A stretch of 5,500 bases of DNA from Fusobacteriales bacterium (lineage in GTDB: Bacteria; Fusobacteriota; Fusobacteriia; Fusobacteriales; Leptotrichiaceae), in NCBI GenBank assembly GCA_031285605.1, contig JAITVW010000224.1, positions 1 through 5,500 on the forward strand, read 5' to 3'. Each line of letters opens with the position of its first letter. Position 1 is the stretch's first letter. Shown piece after piece: positions 1-3,519 of this stretch. The notes below the pieces were generated by a model. The model ran no database searches. It saw nothing but the letters and a program-made list of their open reading frames with translations, and was not told the DNA's origin. The position numbers and the translations under genes are program-made.

Positions 1-2
1 TT

Positions 3-719
3 GAAAATCAGATTTTGGAAAATACTTCAAATAAAAAAACAACGGAAAGAAATATGGAAATTCTTTTGGACGGCAATAAACAGGAAGTAAAAAATATCAC
101 GGCAGGTATAAAAAATAATACAGATACAGGGATATACAAAAAGATAAGAAGACCTGACAGAGTGCCGTCAGACAGTATAAAAAACAGAGTTGACGCAGGT
201 TTTTATCTTATGATAATAAAAACGGAAAGAGAGAATCTGTATTCATATACTGCATCAGGATATGACAATTTCTGGATTACAGGTGATGGTGAAGATATAA
301 CGGCTTATGAGCAGACAGCCAAAAAAGAAAAAATAACTGACAGTCTTTATTTTCAGAGATATGAAGAAAATAACTTTTTTGATCAAAAACCGACAGCCGG
401 TCTGCTAAAGATGATAGCACAGTACAATAATGCAGTACTAAATTCATATAATGAGGTAAATGCCGCTCTTGGCAATGCTAAAACCGACTATTCGGCTCTG
501 GTAAATGATGATAAAATTTTTGAAGAGCAGAAAGGTATTTTGGCAGATAAAAAAAATAAGCTGAATGCAGGTATGGTATCAAAATATGATTATTATAATA
601 TTCGGTATAATTATCTGACACAGGAACTGGGTAATATACAGCTTGGTTTTAAATCATTTATCAGTGAAGTAGATTTTATCTATAATTTAGGAGGTCAGAA
701 TGGAACCGGCAAAAAGTAA
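3..719 (+). CDS. TolC-family outer-membrane channel protein, C-terminal part (5' end outside window)
   Basis: The frame is open to the left edge, so the N-terminus lies outside the window; the first possible internal start, a TTG at 15, has no reason to be real. The last ~110 residues look like the second long helix pair of a TolC/OEP repeat: an alanine-rich helix containing YNNAVLNSYNEVNAALGNA, then the turn signature KLNAGMVSKYDYYNIRYNYL (nt 558-617), then a short Gly-rich end. Proteins of this family form trimeric outer-membrane channels that dock onto periplasmic adaptors. The preceding ~120 residues are polar, rich in Lys, Asn, Thr and Asp, and do not resemble the usual helix/strand pattern, so this region may be an insertion or a diverged segment. 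The gene overlaps the downstream adaptor gene by 20 nt, with that gene's RBS (689-695) inside this coding sequence, so the two are very likely co-transcribed and translationally coupled. Family assignment is fairly sure; the substrate is unknown. Confidence 0.72.
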   Translation, partial: ENQILENTSNKKTTERNMEILLDGNKQEVKNITAGIKNNTDTGIYKKIRRPDRVPSDSIKNRVDAGFYLMIIKTERENLYSYTASGYDNFWITGDGEDITAYEQTAKKEKITDSLYFQRYEENNFFDQKPTAGLLKMIAQYNNAVLNSYNEVNAALGNAKTDYSALVNDDKIFEEQKGILADKKNKLNAGMVSKYDYYNIRYNYLTQELGNIQLGFKSFISEVDFIYNLGGQNGTGKK

Positions 720-2091
720 AAAAAGCGGCATAAACAGAGTAGAAATAATAGCAGAAGACAGAACAAAATACTTTGGCGAAATTAGTCAGCAGACAGAACG
801 GAAGTATACAGAACCTGAAGCTGAAAAAGCGGATTTGAATATAAATATTCCGAAGAATTTAAACAGTCCTCTCACTATGGGGAAAAAAGATATAGATGAT
901 TATCAGCGGAGAAATCATCAGGAGTATAAAGGCGATATCAGAAAATTACTGTTTGCAGTACTGTTTTTCCTTATTGCCGGAGCAGCAGGAAGCGGAATAT
1001 ATTATTTCAGAGATAAGATTTCTATTAGTATGCCTGAATTTACCAAGGCAGGAATAAAAGAAATAAAAGGAACCGTGCTCGGAGATGAAAGAACTGTTAC
1101 TTCACAGATTAACGGAAGAATAACTGAAATGAATCTGGAAAAAGGAACTCCGGTAAAACAGGGAGAACTCCTGATTGCTCTGGAAAATCCAGAATATAGA
1201 ATCGAACTTGATAAAGCGGAAAAAGAATTACGGGGAGCATTGACAAGGAATGGATACACAGAAGTAACTACAGAAGAAGTGAAAGCAGTGCCTGTTACTA
1301 CAAAGAAGACAGCAGTGCCGGCTTCAGGGAAAAAAACATATTCAAAAAAAATATTTGCAGCTGAAGAAAAATTTAAAAATGACAGAGAAGCCTATAATGC
1401 AGGTTTGATAAGTAAAGTAGAGTATGAACAGAGTCTTGCTGAAATAAACAGAGCGAGAGAAAGAGAGAAAAACGCACCTCCTGCTGTAGTAACCGAAACA
1501 AGGATAATCAATACCAAAGTTGCCGGTAAAAAATCAATTCCCGTAGAAAAGAAAAAAGTGCTGGATTCTGCTGAAGTACTGACTGCAATAGAAAAGTATA
1601 AAGAAGCTTATATTAATTATAAAAGTACAAAAATATTTGCCGTAAATTCAGGGGTGATTACTGAACTGTATGTGACTCAGGGACAGGATGTAATTTCAGG
1701 ACAGGAATTGTTTAAAACAGTAAATTCAAGTTATCTTTATACTGATGTTATGATTTCGGATAAGGAGCTCGGCAAGGCGGGAATCGGCAGTATTGCGGAT
1801 CTTATAAGCAGTGTGGACAACAAGGAATATGAAGGTGTAATAATCAGTACAAAGCTGATACCTGAAAAAAGCGTGAATTCTGTAAGGATAGCTGTAAATA
1901 ATAAAGGAAAAAATACACTGATAAGTGTAGGAAGTTATGTTAATATAAAAGTTACCAAGAAAAAAGCTTCGCAGGATTTGACAGAGTCATTAAAAAACAG
2001 TCAGCAGGAAAGCAAAAAAAATGTTTTGACTGCAGTTAAAGAAGAGGCTGACAAAAAGGTTCAGGAAATAATAGGAGAAATCTTAAAATAA
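700..2091 (+). CDS. HlyD/EmrA-type periplasmic adaptor (membrane fusion protein)
   Basis: This 463-residue protein is anchored in the inner membrane and should bridge a transporter to the TolC-like channel encoded just upstream. In order: a polar cytoplasmic N-terminus (1-80), one membrane helix (about 81-103, RKLLFAVLFFLIAGAAGSGI), first half of a biotinyl-lipoyl domain (about 121-165, with GRITEMNLEKGTPVKQGELL), a coiled-coil hairpin containing AYNAGLISKVEYEQSLAEIN (231-250), second lipoyl half (311-342, SGVITELYVTQGQDVISGQE), a beta-barrel segment (343-420) and a charged helical tail (421-463). There is no lipobox or cleavable signal, so the topology is HlyD/EmrA-like rather than AcrA-like. 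Two Lys/Thr/Val/Pro-rich linkers (about 186-214 and 258-288) interrupt the hairpin at matching heights. The ATG at 700 has a good RBS (AGGAGGT, 689-695) and overlaps the previous gene. No pump gene follows; IS debris begins within ~40 nt. Substrate unknown: drug efflux, type I secretion or polysaccharide export are all possible. Confidence 0.82.
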   Translation: MEPAKSKKSGINRVEIIAEDRTKYFGEISQQTERKYTEPEAEKADLNINIPKNLNSPLTMGKKDIDDYQRRNHQEYKGDIRKLLFAVLFFLIAGAAGSGIYYFRDKISISMPEFTKAGIKEIKGTVLGDERTVTSQINGRITEMNLEKGTPVKQGELLIALENPEYRIELDKAEKELRGALTRNGYTEVTTEEVKAVPVTTKKTAVPASGKKTYSKKIFAAEEKFKNDREAYNAGLISKVEYEQSLAEINRAREREKNAPPAVVTETRIINTKVAGKKSIPVEKKKVLDSAEVLTAIEKYKEAYINYKSTKIFAVNSGVITELYVTQGQDVISGQELFKTVNSSYLYTDVMISDKELGKAGIGSIADLISSVDNKEYEGVIISTKLIPEKSVNSVRIAVNNKGKNTLISVGSYVNIKVTKKKASQDLTESLKNSQQESKKNVLTAVKEEADKKVQEIIGEILK

Positions 2092-2126
2092 AAAATATTA
2101 GATTAGAAAAGGTGCTGTATAAAAGC

Positions 2127-2251
2127 CAATGTCGTCAACTTAAGAAAAAAACTTGACAATTGCTAATATAATCACCTCATAATTAAGTATAGAACTATAA
2201 TTGTGAGGTGTTTTTTATGATCCGGCGAAGTAAAATCAAGCCTGTGAGCAA
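2127..2251 (+). mobile_element. Left-end remnant of an IS231/IS4-like insertion sequence
   Basis: The stretch 2127-2144, CAATGTCGTCAACTTAAG, ends in TCAACTTAAG. This matches from memory the end of IS231-group elements (IS4 family), whose terminal repeats carry CATCAACTTAAG. It is followed by a -35-like TTGACA (2153-2158), a TATAAT (2167-2172), an RBS-masking hairpin and a 14-codon ORF, which is the usual order at the 5' end of an insertion sequence. The spacing between that TTGACA and TATAAT is only 8 nt, so they cannot work as a pair. The ORF is cut off at about 2251, where the IS256-like segment seems to start. No right end is present. The family name rests on this short terminal match and on the architecture only. 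Confidence 0.4.
2173..2216 (+). terminator. Stem-loop with T-tract; terminator and/or RBS-sequestering hairpin
   Basis: Bases 2173-2185 (CACCTCATAATTA) pair with 2198-2210 (TAATTGTGAGGTG) as 13 bp with one T-G wobble. The 12-nt loop can add three further pairs around a bulge. Six T residues follow directly (2211-2216), which is the form of a Rho-independent terminator and would also end transcripts from the channel/adaptor genes upstream. The 3' arm contains GAGGTG, a Shine-Dalgarno match 6 nt before the ATG at 2217, so in read-through RNA the RBS is hidden. Such protection against external transcription is known for several insertion sequences (IS10, IS50, IS231). Structure is seen directly; the dual role is inferred. 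Confidence 0.65.
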
Positions 2252-2261
2252 AAGTCTGTAA
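2217..2261 (+). pseudogene. Truncated first codons of an IS transposase (14 codons)
   Basis: An ATG follows GAGGTG at 6-nt spacing and opens a short frame reading MIRRSKIKPVSKSL before a TAA. The basic, Lys/Arg-rich start and its position behind an IS-like end and an RBS-masking hairpin suggest the N-terminus of a DDE transposase. It appears to have been cut at about codon 11-12 by insertion of the IS256-like element. The final codons then come from the incoming element. I cannot assign the family from so few residues, and the peptide is very unlikely to be functional. Confidence 0.35.
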
Positions 2262-2603
2262 ATAAAAAAAGCTTTCTATGGTAAAATTAAAATATCATAG
2301 GAGGCGGTTTTTATGTCCAGAAGAAATAATGTGGAGAAATCAAGAAAAAGAAATGTAATATCAGAATTAACAGAGCTGTATGATATAAAATCAGCAGAAG
2401 ATATACAGGACGCTCTGAAAGATTTATTAGGGAACATGCCTGCCGGTGAGTTATCAGAACATTTAGGCTATACTGAATACGAAAGAAGTACAAATACAAA
2501 TTCAAGAAATGGGAAAAAAACAAAGGTACTCCGTAGTAAATATGGAGAAATACCAATATCAGTACCACAGGATAGAGAATCAACATTTGAGCCGAAGATA
2601 GTA
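2252..2603 (+). mobile_element. IS256-family element, 5' fragment
   Basis: The fragment holds the leader and first ~97 codons of an IS256-type transposase. The left boundary is estimated at about 2252-2254 because GTCTGTAAATAAAAAAAG resembles the GTCTGT-like termini of many IS256-family elements, and because the preceding 14-codon ORF is interrupted there. The right boundary is set at 2601-2603, where transposase similarity stops and an autotransporter frame takes over. The catalytic domain and the right terminal repeat are missing, so the element cannot move by itself. In the leader, 2276-2283 (CTATGGTA) can pair with 2293-2300 (TATCATAG), a weak stem touching the first bases of the transposase RBS. 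Confidence 0.55.
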
Positions 2604-2621
2604 TCAAAAAGGACAGTTTAA
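2313..2621 (+). pseudogene. IS256-family (mutator-type) transposase, N-terminal fragment
   Basis: The ATG at 2313 has a strong RBS (AGGAGG, 2299-2304, 8-nt spacing). The translated 102 residues carry the family's N-terminal features: a helical region with DIQDALKDLLGNM (31-42) and GELSEHLGYTEYER (45-58), the NSRNGKKTK motif (63-71), and the beta-strand block GEIPISVPQDRESTFEPKIV (78-97). Full-length members have roughly 390-410 residues with a DDE catalytic core; here nothing of the core remains. After V97 the frame runs only SKRTV to a stop, and the same DNA encodes an autotransporter C-terminus in another frame. The gene is therefore truncated by deletion or recombination. It may be translated as a short stub, with no transposition activity expected. 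Confidence 0.85.
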
Positions 2622-2748
2622 AACAAGGGCGGCAATAGGGGTGGAAGTAGAGGAAAGATACGGAATCTTTTTGACAGGCGAATATGTAGCAGGTGAAAAG
2701 AATCAGGAAGAATATAGAGCTGGAATAACACTAAAAGCTGTATTCTAA
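2602..2748 (+). pseudogene. Autotransporter beta-barrel C-terminal remnant (last 48 codons)
   Basis: In the frame starting TAT at 2602, an uninterrupted 48 codons end at TAA 2746-2748. The peptide has alternating beta-strand character: FKTRAAIGVEVEERYGIFL, TGEYVAG, and the ending EEYRAGITLKAVF. A last strand of this form with terminal Phe is the outer-membrane assembly signal of autotransporter (type V secretion) barrels, and the GEY...YRAGI.LKA pattern is familiar from fusobacterial autotransporters. An in-frame TAG at 2599-2601 precedes it and no start is available, so the passenger and most of the barrel are gone. The loss coincides with the IS256 transposase break. The downstream stem-loop at 2779-2822 was probably this gene's terminator. 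Codon use resembles the rest of the window. The fragment cannot be expressed as a protein by itself. Confidence 0.65.
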
Positions 2749-2778
2749 TTAACATTTATTATTAAAAAACATAAATAT

Positions 2779-2822
2779 AAAGGTACTGTAGCAGGTATAA
2801 ACCGTAATACAGTACCTTTTTT
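2779..2822 (+). terminator. Rho-independent terminator between convergent genes
   Basis: AAAGGTACTGTA (2779-2790) pairs perfectly over 12 bp with TACAGTACCTTT (2808-2819), followed by more T (2820-2822). The loop can form a further small stem, GGT (2794-2796) with ACC (2801-2803). It lies between the plus-strand autotransporter remnant, whose stop is at 2748, and the minus-strand DUF1622 gene, whose stop is at 2843. The A-rich bases 5' of the stem (2770-2781) give the minus-strand transcript a broken T-tract, so it may act in both directions. Confidence 0.8.
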
Positions 2823-2842
2823 ACATGAGCAAAAACAGAAGA

Positions 2843-3175
2843 TTAATCCTGCCGGATTGTTTCTTTTATCTCCTTTTGTAAAAAGTAGGAAATAAAAGTA
2901 CGTATAAAAACTATTACGATAAGTGTTATTATTTCGTTCAGTTCAGGATGGGCTATAGTATCTATAATATCAGCAGCTATTAATACTTCCAGACCGAGAA
3001 GGATATATGAAGCCAGAAAAGTACGGATATACGACCGCTGTACAGCTTTCTCGCCGCTGCTGATTTTTGAGAGTTCATTCTTGAAAAACTGAAAGGTAGA
3101 AATAATAACTCCCCAGATGATGATAACACCGGAGAAAAAACTCATAATAGTACCTAAATATCTGATATTTTCCAA
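2843..3175 (-). CDS. DUF1622 family small integral membrane protein
   Basis: The product is a 110-residue inner-membrane protein with three predicted helices: about 6-31 (LGTIMSFFSGVIIIWGVII), 49-74 (RTFLASYILLGLEVLIAADI) and 81-100 (EIITLIVIVFIRTFISYFL). The conserved block with ASYILLGLEVLIAADIIDTI, then a Pro, then IVIVFIRTFISYFLQKEI is the hallmark of DUF1622, a widespread family of unknown function, and the length is typical. Conserved Glu63, Asp69 and Arg92 within or next to the helices are family features. The start is a TTG at 3175-3173, chosen because GAAAGGAG lies 10 nt upstream and no ATG or GTG exists between it and the RBS. It is transcribed towards the terminator at 2779-2822, alone, and divergently from the PTS regulator. 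No function can be given. Confidence 0.85.
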   Translation of the reverse strand: MENIRYLGTIMSFFSGVIIIWGVIISTFQFFKNELSKISSGEKAVQRSYIRTFLASYILLGLEVLIAADIIDTIAHPELNEIITLIVIVFIRTFISYFLQKEIKETIRQD

Positions 3176-3185
3176 AATCCTTACA

Positions 3186-3193
3186 CTCCTTTC
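3186..3193 (-). promoter_or_regulatory. RBS fixing the TTG start of the DUF1622 gene
   Basis: On the minus strand this reads GAAAGGAG. It ends 10 nt before the TTG, slightly long but workable. No ATG or GTG lies between it and the coding frame, so it supports initiation at TTG. Confidence 0.6.
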
Positions 3194-3235
3194 CCAAAAA
3201 ATAATATTTATAAAACAGAAGAGAATTTTCTTCTT

Positions 3236-3241
3236 ATTATA
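3236..3241 (-). promoter_or_regulatory. Candidate -10 box for the DUF1622 gene
   Basis: The minus strand reads TATAAT, a perfect sigma-70 -10 hexamer, ~60 nt upstream of the TTG start. A convincing -35 is lacking: the hexamer at 17-nt spacing reads TTTTCT (3259-3264). In such AT-rich DNA a chance match is possible. Confidence 0.35.
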
Positions 3242-3472
3242 CCATCTTTCTTTTATTAAGAAAAGATAAGTGAAAATATTTCCCCGTAAGATTAGCCATA
3301 TTTAATAAAATATAAAAATAATACTATATCAGTATAAAAAAACTTTATAAAATATTATTTCCCGAAAAAAGAAAAATAATAATAAAAATAACTGAAAGTC
3401 AAATTTTATAAGTGTAGTAAAAAAAGTACAGTTAAAAATATCTTTTCCAAAAAAATTGAAATTTGGTGAAAA

Positions 3473-3500
3473 TTTACAAATACTTTTTTCAGGCTATTAT
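3473..3500 (+). promoter_or_regulatory. Candidate promoter of the PTS regulator gene
   Basis: TTTACA (3473-3478) and TATTAT (3495-3500) are separated by 16 nt and fit a sigma-70-type promoter. Transcription would start near 3507, only ~15 nt before the strong Shine-Dalgarno GGAGGTGG at 3522. If correct, the leader is very short, and the weaker GGGAAG (3505-3510) that could serve the TTG at 3520 would sit at the very 5' end of the RNA. Confidence 0.4.
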
Positions 3501-3519
3501 TATAGGGAAGAATCAAAAA

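Larger units (their letters stand above)
3194..3519. other. AT-rich divergent intergenic region
   Basis: About 325 nt separate the DUF1622 gene from the PTS regulator gene. The stretch is extremely rich in A and T with many stops in all frames, and I find no gene in it. It should hold the promoters of both divergent genes. A short inverted repeat, TCTTTT (3249-3254) with AAAAGA (3261-3266), lies just behind the candidate -35 position of the DUF1622 promoter. I see no convincing terminator, riboswitch or ribonucleic antiterminator-like structure, which agrees with the regulator being a DNA-binding activator rather than an RNA-binding antiterminator. Confidence 0.6.

Noticed and set aside
1002..1259. 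Minus-strand ORF of 85 codons
   Set aside because: It lies wholly inside the adaptor gene on the opposite strand, covering its well-recognised lipoyl domain. The translation is a low-complexity Ser/Ile/Pro-rich shadow without an RBS or family resemblance.
2153..2172. TTGACA and TATAAT as a promoter pair
   Set aside because: Each hexamer is perfect, but the spacer is only 8 nt against the required 16-18. At 17 nt after the TTGACA stands CTCATA, which is poor. I do not call a promoter here.
2311..2607. Minus-strand ORF of 98 codons, hydrophobic
   Set aside because: It is the antisense shadow of the IS256 transposase fragment; its Leu/Ile/Tyr richness comes from reading AT-rich codons in reverse.
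3194..3519. Possible small RNA, riboswitch or RAT-like antiterminator target in the divergent region
   Set aside because: Only short AT-only inverted repeats are seen, with no terminator overlap or conserved core, so chance pairing in AT-rich DNA explains them.
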